A stretch of DNA of 64,000 nt from Myxococcales bacterium. GTDB taxonomy: Bacteria > Myxococcota_A > Polyangia > Haliangiales > Haliangiaceae. Shown piece by piece: positions 17,542-26,931 of this stretch. The notes under the pieces were generated by a model. It was not told the origin of the DNA. It searched no databases and saw nothing but the letters and a program-made list of their open reading frames with translations. Location: assembly GCA_016720595.1 (NCBI GenBank), contig JADKKI010000031.1, forward strand, positions 1 to 64,000, written 5' to 3'. Each line of letters starts with the position of its first letter. Within the stretch, counting starts at the first letter, position 1. The translations under genes were made by a program, and so were the position numbers.

Positions 17542-19078
17542 GCGCGATCTTCGAGCGGCGGTGATCGGTTCCGGCTTCGGCGGCCTGGCGGCGGCGATCC
17601 GCCTGGCGGCGGCAGGCGTGCGCGTCACGCTGTTCGAGGCGCGCGATCAGGCCGGAGGCCGCGCCTATGTCTATCGCGAGCAGGGCTTCACGTTCGATGC
17701 CGGGCCCACGGTGATCACCGCGCCTCACTGCATCGAGGAGCTGTTCGAGCTGTGCGGCCGCAAGATGGCGGACTACGTCACGATGCTGCCGGTGACGCCG
17801 TTCTACCGGCTGTTCTGGACCGAGGACGGCGCCTCGTTCGACTACGACGGCGACGCCGATCACATGCTCGCGCAGATCCGCGCGCGCCGGCACGCCGACG
17901 GCGAGGGCTACCTGAAGTTCGTCGACTACTCGCGGCGCGTGTTCGAGACCGGCTACACCAAGCTCGCGCACACGCCGTTCCCGCGGTTCTCCGACATGCT
18001 GCGCGTGGCGCCGCAGCTCGCCGCGCTGCGCGCCGATCGCTCGGTGTACAAGACGGTCGCGAAGTACGTGAAGGACGAACACGTGCGCGAGGCGCTCTCG
18101 TTCCACTCGCTCCTCGTCGGCGGCAACCCGTACGAGACCTCCTCGATCTACACGCTGATCCACTACCTCGAGCGCACCTGGGGCGTGTTCTTCCCCAAGG
18201 GCGGCACTGGCGCGCTGGTCGCCGGCCTGGTCAAGCTGTTCACCGAGCTGGGCGGCGAGCTGCGCCTCGACTCGCCGGTGAGCAAGATCCGGATCGCCGA
18301 GAGCAACAAGCACCTGGCCACCAGCCCCGGCCACGTCGACGAGCCGTTCGATCTCGTGGTCTCGAACGCGGATCTGCGCCACACGTACGAGGCGCTGTAC
18401 GCCGAGACTCCGGCCGCCAAGCGCATGGTGAAGAAGCTCGACAAGATGACGTGGTCGATGTCGCTCTACGTCCTCTACTTCGGCACGGACCGAGACTACA
18501 AGGACGAGATCGCGCACCACACCGTGGTGTTCGGCCCGCGCTACCGCGGGCTTCTCGACGACATCTTCCACGGCAAGACGCTTCCGGAGGACTTCTCGCT
18601 CTACCTCCACGCGCCACACGTCACCGATCCGTCGCTGGCGCCGCCCGGAGGCGGGGCGTTCTACGTGCTCTCGCCCGTCCCCCACCTCGGCAACGCCCCG
18701 CTCGATTGGCCCAACATCGCCGAGGCGTACGGTGATCGGATCCTGACCGCCCTCGAGCGCCTGCTCCCCGATCTACGCAAGCACGTGGTGGTGCGCCGGC
18801 AGTTCACGCCGACCGACTTCCAGACCCAGCTCGCCAGCCACCTCGGCTCGGCGTTCAGCGTGGCGCCCAAGCTCACGCAGAGCGCCTACTTCCGCCCGCA
18901 CAACAAGGACGCCAGCATCCCGGGGCTCTACATCGTGGGCGCCGGGACGCACCCGGGTGCGGGCGTGCCGGGCGTGATCAACGGCGCCAAGGCCACGTAC
19001 TCGGCGATCGCGAAGGACTTCCAGCTCGACCGCGATCACACGGCGAACCTCTCGCTCGCCGCGGGTGTGCTCGGATGA
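17534..19078 (+). CDS. crtI: Phytoene desaturase
   Basis: CrtI introduces double bases' worth of conjugation into phytoene, using FAD, to form lycopene-type products. Length 514 is typical. The N-terminal dinucleotide fold (AAVIGSGFGGLAAAIRL), FEARDQAGGRAY, and GFTFDAGPTVIT are present. The C-terminal signature reads GLYIVGAGTHPGAGVPGVI. The ATG at 17534 lies 8 bp inside the end of crtE, and the stop overlaps the crtB start (ATGA). The number of desaturation steps cannot be predicted from sequence. A longer CrtI-like 3,4-desaturase role is possible but less likely, since it is the only CrtI here. Confidence 0.93.
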   Translation: MAERDLRAAVIGSGFGGLAAAIRLAAAGVRVTLFEARDQAGGRAYVYREQGFTFDAGPTVITAPHCIEELFELCGRKMADYVTMLPVTPFYRLFWTEDGASFDYDGDADHMLAQIRARRHADGEGYLKFVDYSRRVFETGYTKLAHTPFPRFSDMLRVAPQLAALRADRSVYKTVAKYVKDEHVREALSFHSLLVGGNPYETSSIYTLIHYLERTWGVFFPKGGTGALVAGLVKLFTELGGELRLDSPVSKIRIAESNKHLATSPGHVDEPFDLVVSNADLRHTYEALYAETPAAKRMVKKLDKMTWSMSLYVLYFGTDRDYKDEIAHHTVVFGPRYRGLLDDIFHGKTLPEDFSLYLHAPHVTDPSLAPPGGGAFYVLSPVPHLGNAPLDWPNIAEAYGDRILTALERLLPDLRKHVVVRRQFTPTDFQTQLASHLGSAFSVAPKLTQSAYFRPHNKDASIPGLYIVGAGTHPGAGVPGVINGAKATYSAIAKDFQLDRDHTANLSLAAGVLG

Positions 19079-20037
19079 CCTCCGTGGCGGTGGTGCCCCA
19101 CGCACCGGCGCAGCTCGCGCGCGCCACGATCGCGCACCACTCGAAGAGCTTCGCGCTCGCGAGTCGACTGCTCGGCCGTCGCCTCCGCGACCAGACCGCG
19201 GTGGTCTACACCTGGTGTCGCCGCGCCGACGATGCCGTGGACGAGCTCGTGGATCCCGACGGGGCCCGGCTCGACGAGGCCCTCGCGCGGCTCGCCGGCG
19301 AGCTCGACGGCGCCTATGCCGGGACCAGCGCAGATCCGGTGCTCGCGGCGTTCGGCGAGGTCGCACATGCGCGGCGGATCCCGCGCCACTATCCCGACGA
19401 GCTGCTCGCCGGGATGGCGATGGATGCGCGCGACACCCGCTATGCGAGCGTCGACGAGCTCCGGCTCTATGCGTGGCGCGTGGCCGGCGTGGTCGGGCTG
19501 ATGATGTCGCACGTGTTCGGGGTCAAGGACGAGGCGGCGCTCGTCCATGCCGCGCACCTCGGCATCGCGATGCAGCTCACCAACATCTGTCGCGATGTCG
19601 CGGAGGACTGGGAGCGCGGGCGGCTGTATCTCCCAGACGAGCTGCTCGCCCGTCACGGCGCCGCCGGCCTCGTGGGCGATCTCGGCGGCCCGCTCCCCAC
19701 GCGAGCCCGGGCGCCGATCGCGAACACGGTCCGCGAGCTGCTCGCGATCGCGGATCGCTACTATCGCTCGGGGGATCGCGGCGTGCCCAGCCTGCCGTGG
19801 CGCGCTGCCGGCGCGGTGATGGCCGCGCGCCGCGTGTACGCCGCGATCGGTGAGCGGATCCGCCGCGCGGACTGTGATGTGACCGCCGGCCGCGCGGTCG
19901 TGACCACCAGCGCGAAGCTGGGCCTGGTCGCCGGTGCGCTCGGGCGCCTCGCGGTGTCCACGCCGGTGCGGCTCGTGTCGTCAGGCGCCCACGTCCCCAC
20001 CCTCACCCTCCGGTTCGAAGATGTCCCCGCCCTCTGA
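19075..20037 (+). CDS. crtB: Phytoene synthase
   Basis: CrtB condenses two geranylgeranyl diphosphates to phytoene. The 320-residue protein has both Asp-rich sites: RRADDAVDE (D52, D53, D56) and TNICRDVAEDWERGRLYLP (D174, D178). It follows crtI with an ATGA overlap, and its last 17 bases overlap the start of a membrane-protein gene in another frame. With crtE, crtI and crtY in the same operon, the complete route from C15/C20 precursors to a cyclic carotene is encoded here. Confidence 0.94.
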   Translation: MTSVAVVPHAPAQLARATIAHHSKSFALASRLLGRRLRDQTAVVYTWCRRADDAVDELVDPDGARLDEALARLAGELDGAYAGTSADPVLAAFGEVAHARRIPRHYPDELLAGMAMDARDTRYASVDELRLYAWRVAGVVGLMMSHVFGVKDEAALVHAAHLGIAMQLTNICRDVAEDWERGRLYLPDELLARHGAAGLVGDLGGPLPTRARAPIANTVRELLAIADRYYRSGDRGVPSLPWRAAGAVMAARRVYAAIGERIRRADCDVTAGRAVVTTSAKLGLVAGALGRLAVSTPVRLVSSGAHVPTLTLRFEDVPAL

Positions 20038-20614
20038 CGGATCGCTCCACCGCTCGGCCCTGGCCATCTACGTGGGCCGGATCCGGCAGTTCGATCGGAT
20101 CGACTGGCTGGTCTACGTCGGCTGGGTCGGGATGATGCTCGGCCTCGTGGGCTCGACAGGTGGGTTCCTGCTCGCCGGCCACCTGCACGGGGTGACGTTC
20201 CCCGCCGAGGCCTGGTGGGTGCCGATCGGCGCGGCGATCTTCACGATCGCGATCGCGATCGACACCATCGGACATCGCACCGTCTACAAGGAGGTGCTCC
20301 GCGGCGGCGAACAGCTCGTGCACCACATCACGATCTTCTGCGGCGTGGGGAGCTGCGTGCTGCTCGTGCTCGCGTACAGCCATCCGTCCGCGGCGGTGCC
20401 CGCGCTCGTACTCACGGTGCTGTCGTTCGTGTACAGCCTGGTCGACGAGGTGTTCCACTGGCGGCGCTATGTCTCGCAGCACTCCGACGTGGTCGAGATG
20501 TGGAGCCACGTCGGCATCCTCGTAGGCCACGGCACGATGATGGCGGGCTGGTGGATGTTCTATCGAGGCGGCTATGTGGGCGTCCACGAGACGCTCGCCG
20601 CGCTCGGCGGTTAG
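20021..20614 (+). CDS. Unknown His-rich multi-pass membrane protein in the carotenoid operon
   Basis: Start at ATG 20021, inside the crtB end (17-bp overlap). The 197-residue protein has about five membrane helices (roughly 29-53, 64-82, 100-119, 124-141, 160-181). Charged or metal-capable residues cluster in or next to the helices: H85, H101-H102, E143 with H146 (DEVFHW), H154, E159, H163, H170. That density of His/Glu is unusual for a structural protein and resembles membrane di-metal or haem proteins. I recognise no known carotenoid hydroxylase, ketolase or hydratase motif. Position in the operon suggests a carotenoid end-group step or a pigment-related redox role; both are inference. Confidence 0.75.
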   Translation: MSPPSDGSLHRSALAIYVGRIRQFDRIDWLVYVGWVGMMLGLVGSTGGFLLAGHLHGVTFPAEAWWVPIGAAIFTIAIAIDTIGHRTVYKEVLRGGEQLVHHITIFCGVGSCVLLVLAYSHPSAAVPALVLTVLSFVYSLVDEVFHWRRYVSQHSDVVEMWSHVGILVGHGTMMAGWWMFYRGGYVGVHETLAALGG

Positions 20615-20701
20615 AGCGCACGAACCGGGTTCGCACACCCAAGCCCGCATGCCGCCTGGGGACCCTGGCGCCTAGAATGCGCCGCGCACGAGCTCCGTCT
20701 G

Positions 20702-21271
20702 ATGTGCATGACGCGCTACCTCCTCGCCTTGTCCCTCTCGGTGGCTGCGGCGGCGTGCACGAACCCGCCCGTGACGTACTCCGCACCGGTTGGCATCAGC
20801 CTGACGGCGAAGTCCGCCGACGCCACCAATGGCCTGGTCACCGACGACAAGATGATCACCACCGAGCAGGGCAACCCGTACGGTGCGTTCGTCACTGCCG
20901 CCAAGGATCAGCTCGCTGGCCGCTCGCCGACCGCGATCGTGGTGGAGGACGCGATGATCGCGCTGGGCGATGGCTCGACCGGCGTGACCCAGCTGAGCGA
21001 GGTATTCGGCGGCAACGTCGCCGTGGTGTTCCTGATCAACGACAGCAACAACAGCTACGGGGTGGCCACCGCCGTCGTCGATGCCGCCACGGAGAGCACG
21101 CTCCAGCTCGCCCCCGCATTCGACTCCGGCGCGCTCACCGAGTTCGACTACCTCAAGCTCCTCGGCGGCAACTTCAAGGTCGTCGCGCGGGGCACGGCGG
21201 CGCGCGGCTTCGCCGATCTCGACGCACGGGCCGATCTCGACGTCACGCTCACGTTCTCGGCATTCGAGTGA
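20702..21271 (+). CDS. Small lipoprotein
   Basis: This 189-residue protein starts at ATG 20702 (or 20708) with a signal ending LSLSVAAAAC (Cys 19 from the first start). The mature part has repeats of acidic beta sequence (TDDKMITTEQGNPYGAFVTA, VAVVFLINDSNNSYGVATAV) and ends in DLDARADLDVTLTFSAFE. No domain is recognised. It follows the carotenoid operon by 87 bp, in the same direction, and may have its own promoter. Function unknown. Confidence 0.72.
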   Translation: MCMTRYLLALSLSVAAAACTNPPVTYSAPVGISLTAKSADATNGLVTDDKMITTEQGNPYGAFVTAAKDQLAGRSPTAIVVEDAMIALGDGSTGVTQLSEVFGGNVAVVFLINDSNNSYGVATAVVDAATESTLQLAPAFDSGALTEFDYLKLLGGNFKVVARGTAARGFADLDARADLDVTLTFSAFE

Positions 21272-21363
21272 ACGTCGCGGCCCGGGGTTCGCGCACGATC
21301 GTGCGCATCTCGGCCCACGCGATTCGGTGGAGGGCGTGCACCTCCGTCTGATAGCCTGGGGCT

Positions 21364-22306
21364 GTGCGGTACCGAGCTGTTGTGCTGCTGATCGCCTTCG
21401 CGGGCTGTCGGCAGATCCTCGGGATCGAAGATCCGGTCGCACTGATCCCCACGGACGCTCCCGCGGACACCGGCAACGACGGCGCGAGCGACGGCGCGAT
21501 CGATGGGCTCGAGCCCGCTACCTGCATGATGCGGTGGTCGACGACGCCCGTGTTCGGCGCCCCCGTGGCGCTCGCCACACTGAACTCGGGCGCGGATGAA
21601 GACCACCCCTTCCTCTCCCCCGACGAGCTGACGATCTACTTCACGCGGGGCGTGGATGTGTACACCGCCAAGCGCTCGAGCCTCGCCGCTGCATTCGGAG
21701 CTCCGGTCACCGAGCCGAGCCTCAACGGCACGGCCACCGAAGGCAAGGTGTTCGTCAGCGCCGATGATTCGCGCGCGTTCTTCGCCTCCAATCGCGCGGG
21801 CGGTTCGGGTGGCTACGATCTGTGGCGCGGCGCGCGCTCGGGCGGCGGCGGCGGTTCGTTCACGGTGGATCAGATGTACCTCACCGGCGTGAACGACGCG
21901 GGCACGCAAGCCGATCCACACCTCTCGACGGATCTGCTCCGGCTGTACTACGCGACCGACATCTCCGGGGCGCGAAGGATCGCGGTTGCGTCACGCAACA
22001 ACGTCACGCAGAACTTCAGCGCCGCCGACCCCTCTGATCGCAGCGACGGGGGGCACCGACATCGGGCCGACCCTCACGCAGAACGAGCTGGTGCTGGTGT
22101 TCGGCTCGAGTAGCACCGAACCGGGCGATCTCTACTACGCATCCCGCGCCTCGCTCGGCAGCGACTTCCCGTCCCCGCTCCCGCTGTCGTCGCTGAACAC
22201 GACCTCGGCCGAGAGCTCGCCGCATGTCTCGGCCGACGGCTGTCGGCTCTACTTCACGCAGGTTCGCAACGGCTCGCGCGATCTGGTCGTCGCCACGATG
22301 CTGTGA
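21364..22306 (+). pseudogene. PD40/TolB-like propeller lipoprotein with a frameshift at a G6 run (22048-22053)
   Basis: GTG 21364 starts MRYRAVVLLIAFAGC followed by RQILGIEDP, a lipoprotein signal plus the LGIxDP segment frequent in myxobacterial lipoproteins. Propeller-blade sequences follow: DEDHPFLSPDELTIYFTR, TEGKVFVSADDSRAFFAS, QADPHLSTDLLRLYYATD. The first frame fails at the six-G run. Removing one G joins ...DPSDRSDGG to TDIGPTLTQNELVLVFGSSS and ESSPHVSADGCRLYFTQ, ending at TGA 22304-22306, for about 313 residues. Probably a surface-anchored beta-propeller binding protein. A homopolymer sequencing error is more likely than a real lesion. Confidence 0.75.
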
Positions 22307-22307
22307 C

Positions 22308-23170
22308 TTAGTCGAGCGTGACGACCACCGGGCAGTGGTCCGAGACCTGCTCTGCGTACGTGGGGCAGCTGGCCTCCCAGCCGCACCCGTGCGTTGCACA
22401 CCCACCGGCCGCCTCGACGGTTGCCGGAGCTCGCCACATCAGCACGTGATCGAGCCGCGTCCGGAAGCACCCGTCATCGCGCGACCAGAACGCGCTGCAT
22501 GCGAGATCCTCGCTGGCCCACACGAGGCTCGTGCGACGCGCGAGCGCGGCGAGGCTCGCGCGATCGGCATCGCTCGTGGCGTTGAAGTCCCCGAGCACGA
22601 TCGTGCGCTCGCGGCGATACGCGATGATCCGCGCCAGCGCCTGGTGCTGCAGCGCGCGGATCTCCACGTGCTCGCCGCCGGCCTTCAAGTGGACCACCAG
22701 GACCCGCAGGATCTCACCACCGCCGGCGGGGCGCAGCCGGACCTCGAGCGTGGGCTTGTGCGTGGAGCCGAGGCGCGTCTCGTCGTGCGTGGTCGTATCG
22801 ACGAGCGTCCACCGGCGGCGATCGAACAGCACGCCGAGGTGATGCGTGGGGTGCACACGAGGCCGAGGCCGAGGCCGAGGCCGTTCGGTGGCGGCGCGGT
22901 ATCGATCGCCGCGAACTGCCAGGCGCCGCCCAGCCGGTTCGCCGCCTCGGCCGTGAACAGGGCCGGATCGGTGATCTCCTGCACCGCGATGAACCCGACG
23001 TCGAGGCGCTTCATCTCGTCGAACGCCCCCTCGATCTGGCGCCGATCCTTGGGGAAGTCCTCGATGTTGAACGTGGCGAACCGCAGCGGCGGTGCGGGCT
23101 CGCGGCACGTCGCGCCGCGCACCAGCAGGGCCGCCGCCACGGCGCCCAGCACGATCCCCACGGTGCGCAT
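22308..23170 (-). pseudogene. Secreted endonuclease/exonuclease/phosphatase family protein, frameshift near 22858
   Basis: ATG 23170 starts a hydrophobic signal, then PPLRFATFNIEDFPKD and FIAVQEITDP, the N-terminal EEP-fold motifs (N and catalytic E). The frame breaks just after a 6-bp GGCCGA repeat. In another phase it continues HPTHHLGVLFDRRRWTLVD, LRVLVVHLKAGG, RTIVLGDFNATSDAD and EQVSDHCPVVVTLD. These are the remaining catalytic motifs (GDFN, SDHxPV). One missing base near 22856-22864 restores a protein of about 287 residues. Substrate unknown: extracellular DNase or phosphodiesterase. It faces the preceding propeller gene with one base between stops. Confidence 0.8.
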
Positions 23171-23233
23171 GATCGAAATCTACACCCCGTGGCCGAACGT
23201 GTCGCTTGACCCGAGGGCACCGTCGGTGGCTCG

Positions 23234-24193
23234 ATGCCCCCGATGCACTCCGCTTGGCGCACCGGCTGGCTCGTCATGACCTCCGCGCTGTGGTGGGCCG
23301 CCTGCGGCAGCGAGCCCGGCGCAGACGAGGGCGTGAGCCTCTCGATCACGCAGCCCGAGCCCGGCGCCATGTTCGCCCGCGACAGCCTCGGCGCGAGCGG
23401 CGCCCTGGTCGCCTCGATCCCGGTCGATGTGGACGTGGTCGGCGCGCCCGCCCGCGTGGAGCTCACGCTCGAGGCCGCGGTCCTCGGCGATCTCGACCCC
23501 GACGGCCACGCCATCGCCGCGCTCGCGAGCGCCGGCCCGGCCACGCTGACGGCCACCGCCTTCGATGCCGATGGCAACGCCCTCGCCAGCGCCGCCGTCG
23601 ACGTGATCGTCGTCGAGCCCGCGGTGACCACTTGCCGGGGCTGGCTCGATCTCTACCAGGTCCAGTACACGATGGGCCCGACGAGCCCCGGCGTCATGGA
23701 TCCGGTGACGGCCGTGATGCCGATCAACGGCATGCCGTTCCGCTCGGGTGGCGCACTGCGCACCAAGATGTTCGGCGATTGCTCGATCATCAAGTCGCTC
23801 GCCGAAGCGGCGCCGATGCTCCGCGCGAAGCAGATCGTCGAGGTCACCGATCTCGGCGTCTACAACTACCGGTGCATCGGCAACACCGGCACCCCGCCGA
23901 ACTGCCCGAACGGCATCTCGCAGCACGCGTACGGCAATGCGATCGACCTCGCCGTGTTCAAGGATGCGGCAGGCGTGACCTACAACGTGACCACGGACTT
24001 CGTGATCGATCCCGCCCCCGAGAAGACCTGCACGGCCGCCACCGAACCCGGCAAGGACGCGTTCCTCCACGAGCTGATCTGCGGGCTCAAGGCCGCGAAG
24101 CTGTGGAACATCGTGCTGACGCCGAACTACAACGCGGACCACCGGGACCACTTCCACGTCGACCTCAAGGCGGGCAGCGACTTCATCGACTGA
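23234..24193 (+). CDS. Extensin-like C-terminal domain lipoprotein (D-Ala-D-Ala peptidase-like fold)
   Basis: A 319-residue protein with a signal ending LVMTSALWWAAC (lipobox Cys 24). Residues 35-130 form an Ig-like beta domain (ITQPEPGAMFARDSLGASGA, GPATLTATAFDADGN). The C-terminal half matches the extensin_like_C family: VYNYRCIGNTG, SQHAYGNAIDLAVF with the His/Asp pair, and YNADHRDHFHVDL with HxH. These are LAS-peptidase metal-ligand motifs, so a peptidoglycan peptidase role is plausible. Four cysteines (CRGW, GDCS, YRCI, PNCP) may form disulfides. It lies upstream of the sulfate transport operon with a 66-bp gap. Confidence 0.85.
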   Translation: MPPMHSAWRTGWLVMTSALWWAACGSEPGADEGVSLSITQPEPGAMFARDSLGASGALVASIPVDVDVVGAPARVELTLEAAVLGDLDPDGHAIAALASAGPATLTATAFDADGNALASAAVDVIVVEPAVTTCRGWLDLYQVQYTMGPTSPGVMDPVTAVMPINGMPFRSGGALRTKMFGDCSIIKSLAEAAPMLRAKQIVEVTDLGVYNYRCIGNTGTPPNCPNGISQHAYGNAIDLAVFKDAAGVTYNVTTDFVIDPAPEKTCTAATEPGKDAFLHELICGLKAAKLWNIVLTPNYNADHRDHFHVDLKAGSDFID

Positions 24194-24234
24194 CGCCGTC
24201 CGTTATCCGGGCGGACCGTCCGCCTTGACAGACT

Positions 24235-24250
24235 CTCCGTTATAACGGAG
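24235..24250. promoter_or_regulatory. Perfect 16-bp palindrome upstream of the sulfate transporter operon
   Basis: CTCCGTTATAACGGAG is a perfect inverted repeat ending 9 bp before the binding-protein ATG. A TTGACA box (24225-24230) sits just upstream, but no good -10 is found at the expected spacing. A second copy of the half-site TCCGTTAT occurs at 24199-24206. A repressor or activator responding to sulfur status is likely; Rrf2/CymR-type regulators have palindromes of this general kind, but the regulator is not in the window. Confidence 0.55.
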
Positions 24251-24259
24251 GCTCTGTCC

Positions 24260-25264
24260 ATGCGAGCCCTCTCGGTTGCCCTCGTCGCCCTCGGCCTGAC
24301 CGGCTGCTCGACGGAATCCCGGACCACGTCCTCGAGCAAGGAGGTCAGGCTCCTCAACGTCTCGTACGACCCGACCCGCGAGCTCTACGCGGCCGAGAAC
24401 CAGGCGTTCGCGGCGCAGTGGCAGGCCAAGACCGGCCAGACGGTGACGATCGAGCAGGCGCACGGCGGCTCGGGCAAGCAGGCGCGCGCCGTGATCGACG
24501 GCCTCGAGGCCGACGTCGTGACGCTGGCGCTCGCCTATGACATCGACGCGATCGCGAAGAGCGGCCTGGTCAACGCGGACTGGGCGAATCGCCTGCCGAA
24601 TCACGCCGCGCCGTACACCTCGACGATCGTGTTCCTCGTCCGCAAGGGCAACCCCAAGGGCATCCACGACTGGAACGATCTCGTGAAGCCGGGCGTCGAG
24701 GTGATCACGCCGAACCCGAAGACCTCGGGCGGAGCACGCTGGAACTACCTGGCGGCCTGGGGCTATGCCGCGCGGCAACCGGGCGGTGATGCGGCGAAGG
24801 CCGAGGCGTTCGTCGGCGAGCTGTTCGCGCACGTCCCCGTGCTCGATTCCGGTGCGCGCGGCGCCACCACCACGTTCGTGGAGCGCGGCATCGGCGATGT
24901 GCTGATCGCGTGGGAGAACGAGGCGCTGCTCGCGGTCGGAAAGCTCGGCGCCGACAAGGTCGAGCTGGTGGTGCCGAGCGTGTCGATCCTCGCCGAGCCG
25001 CCGGTCGCCGTCGTCGACGACGTGGTCGACAAGCACGGCACGCGTGAGGTCGCGACCGCGTACCTCCAGTTCCTGTACTCGCCGGAGGGTCAGAAGATCG
25101 CGGCCGCCAACTTCTACCGGCCCCGCGATCCCGCCGTCGTCCCCGCGAACACGTTCCCCACGCTGAAGCTGTTCACGATCGACGAGGCGTTCGGCGGCTG
25201 GACCAAGGCCCAGGCCGCGCACTTCGACGATGGCGGCGCGTTCGACAAGCTGAGCAAGCGGTAG
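24260..25264 (+). CDS. sbp: Sulfate/thiosulfate-binding lipoprotein
   Basis: The extracytoplasmic sulfate-binding component of the CysTWA transporter. Family landmarks: [75 protein letters not shown] and WENEAL. Instead of a plain signal peptide it has a lipoprotein signal ([16 protein letters not shown], Cys 16), so it is membrane-anchored. First gene of the operon; the cysT GTG starts 3 bp after its stop. Choice between sulfate and thiosulfate (CysP) specificity cannot be made by eye. Confidence 0.92.
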   Translation: MRALSVALVALGLTGCSTESRTTSSSKEVRLLNVSYDPTRELYAAENQAFAAQWQAKTGQTVTIEQAHGGSGKQARAVIDGLEADVVTLALAYDIDAIAKSGLVNADWANRLPNHAAPYTSTIVFLVRKGNPKGIHDWNDLVKPGVEVITPNPKTSGGARWNYLAAWGYAARQPGGDAAKAEAFVGELFAHVPVLDSGARGATTTFVERGIGDVLIAWENEALLAVGKLGADKVELVVPSVSILAEPPVAVVDDVVDKHGTREVATAYLQFLYSPEGQKIAAANFYRPRDPAVVPANTFPTLKLFTIDEAFGGWTKAQAAHFDDGGAFDKLSKR

Positions 25265-25267
25265 CGC

Positions 25268-26092
25268 GTGCCCCGTTCGCGCGCCCTCCCCGGCTTCGGT
25301 CTGACGATGGGGTACACGCTCGTGTACCTGTCGCTGATCGTGCTGATCCCACTGGCGACGCTCGCGGTGAAGACCGCCGAGATGTCGTGGGGACAGCTGT
25401 GGGACCTCGCCACCAGCCCGCGCGCGCTCGCCTCGTACAAGATCACGTTCGGCGCCTCGCTGATCGCCGCGACCATCAACGTGGTGTTCGGCACCCTCCT
25501 CGCCTGGGCGCTGGTCCGCTATCGGTTCTGGGGGCGCACCGTCATCGATGCGATCGTCGACATCCCGTTCGCGCTGCCCACCGCGGTGTCTGGCCTCGCG
25601 TTGACCACGGTGCTCGCCCCGAGCGGCCTCCTCGGCCGATTCCTCGAGCCGCTCGGGATCAAGGCCGTGTTCTCCCCGCTCGGCATCACGCTGGCGCTGG
25701 TGTTCATCGGCTTGCCGTTCGTGGTCCGGACCGTGCAGCCGGTGCTCGAGGAGCTCGAGCCGGAGCTCGAGGAGGCCGCGGCGGTGCTCGGCGCCTCGCG
25801 CGCGCAGACGCTCCGGCGAGTGATCTTCCCCGCGGTGGCACCGGCGATGCTCACCGGCTTTGCCCTCGCGTTCGCCCGCGCGATCGGGGAGTACGGCTCG
25901 GTGGTGTTCATCGCCGGCAACAAGCAGTTCGAGACCGAGATCACGCCGCTCCTGATCATGTCGCGTCTCGAGGCCTACGACTACCCGGGCGCCACGGCGC
26001 TCGCGCTGGTGATGCTGCTGGTGTCGTTCACCATGCTGCTCGCGATCAACGGCCTCGGCGCCTGGACGCGACGGCGCGCGGGGCATCTGTGA
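25268..26092 (+). CDS. cysT: Sulfate ABC transporter permease CysT
   Basis: One of the two inner-membrane subunits of the sulfate importer. The 274-residue protein has about six membrane helices, beginning [20 protein letters not shown]. It carries the cytoplasmic EAA loop that contacts Cys[21 protein letters not shown]. Near the C-terminus come [17 protein letters not shown] and [20 protein letters not shown], both typical of CysT. GTG 25268 is used as start; the stop overlaps the cysW GTG (GTGA). Confidence 0.92.
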   Translation: MPRSRALPGFGLTMGYTLVYLSLIVLIPLATLAVKTAEMSWGQLWDLATSPRALASYKITFGASLIAATINVVFGTLLAWALVRYRFWGRTVIDAIVDIPFALPTAVSGLALTTVLAPSGLLGRFLEPLGIKAVFSPLGITLALVFIGLPFVVRTVQPVLEELEPELEEAAAVLGASRAQTLRRVIFPAVAPAMLTGFALAFARAIGEYGSVVFIAGNKQFETEITPLLIMSRLEAYDYPGATALALVMLLVSFTMLLAINGLGAWTRRRAGHL

Positions 26093-26931
26093 AGCTCGAG
26101 CGCGCCATCCCGCGCCAGGCGATGACGGAGCCCGCGTGGGTGCGCCGGCTCGTGATCGGCCTCGGCGTGGGGTTCGTCGCGCTGTTCGTGGTGGTGCCGC
26201 TCGCGACGGTGGTGGTGACGGCGCTCTCGCACGGCGTCGGCGCCTATGCGCACGCGATCGCGGATCCGCAGGCGCTCCGCGCGCTGAAGCTGACGCTGCT
26301 CGCCGCGGCGATCAGCGTGCCGTTCAACGTGGTGTTCGGCGTCGCCGCCGCCTGGGCGATCGCCCGGTTCCGGTTCCCGGGGCGCGCGCTGCTGATCACG
26401 CTGATCGATCTCCCGCTCGCCGTCTCCCCGGTGATCGCGGGCATGGTGTTCGTCCTGCTGTTCGGCGCCCACGGCGTGCTCGGCCCGTGGCTGTCGGCGC
26501 ACGGGCTGAAGGTCATCTTCGCGCTGCCGGGGATCGTGCTGGCGACCACGTTCGTGACGTTCCCGTACGTCGCGCGCGAGCTGATCCCGCTGATGGAGGC
26601 GCAGGGCCACGAAGAGGAAGAAGCCGCGATCGTCCTCGGTGCCAGCCCGTGGCAGATGTTCACGCGCGTGACGCTGCCCAAGATCCAGTGGGGGCTTTGG
26701 TACGGGGTGGTGCTGTGTACGGCGCGTGCGATGGGCGAGTTCGGCGCGGTCTCCGTGGTCTCCGGCAACATCCGCGGCCGCACCAGCACGCTGCCGCTCC
26801 ACGTCGAGATCCTCTACAACGAGTACGAGTACCAGGCCGCCTTCGCGGTCGCGTCGCTGCTCGTGATCATCGGCCTCGCGAGCCTGATCGCACGGCGGAT
26901 GATCGCGCGGCGCAAGGAGGCATCGTCATGA
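26089..26931 (+). CDS. cysW: Sulfate ABC transporter permease CysW
   Basis: The second membrane subunit of the sulfate importer, 280 residues from GTG 26089, which overlaps the cysT stop. It has about six membrane helices and an EAA loop ([20 protein letters not shown]). CysW landmarks are [39 protein letters not shown] and [20 protein letters not shown]. Its TGA overlaps the cysA ATG. Upstream in-frame codons overlap cysT and are rejected as start sites. Confidence 0.92.
   Translation: MKLERAIPRQAMTEPAWVRRLVIGLGVGFVALFVVVPLATVVVTALSHGVGAYAHAIADPQALRALKLTLLAAAISVPFNVVFGVAAAWAIARFRFPGRALLITLIDLPLAVSPVIAGMVFVLLFGAHGVLGPWLSAHGLKVIFALPGIVLATTFVTFPYVARELIPLMEAQGHEEEEAAIVLGASPWQMFTRVTLPKIQWGLWYGVVLCTARAMGEFGAVSVVSGNIRGRTSTLPLHVEILYNEYEYQAAFAVASLLVIIGLASLIARRMIARRKEASS

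Noticed and set aside
22861..22884. GGCCGA repeats as a CRISPR or regulatory array
   Set aside because: A short 6-bp in-gene repeat encoding Gly-Leu in the nuclease gene; no spacers.
24225..24253. A complete sigma-70 promoter with TTGACA before the sulfate operon
   Set aside because: No acceptable -10 occurs at 16-18 bp; TATAAC lies only 10 bp away.
24203..26086. A 627-codon open frame on the minus strand
   Set aside because: Antisense of the sulfate-binding and cysT genes, which match their families over full length.
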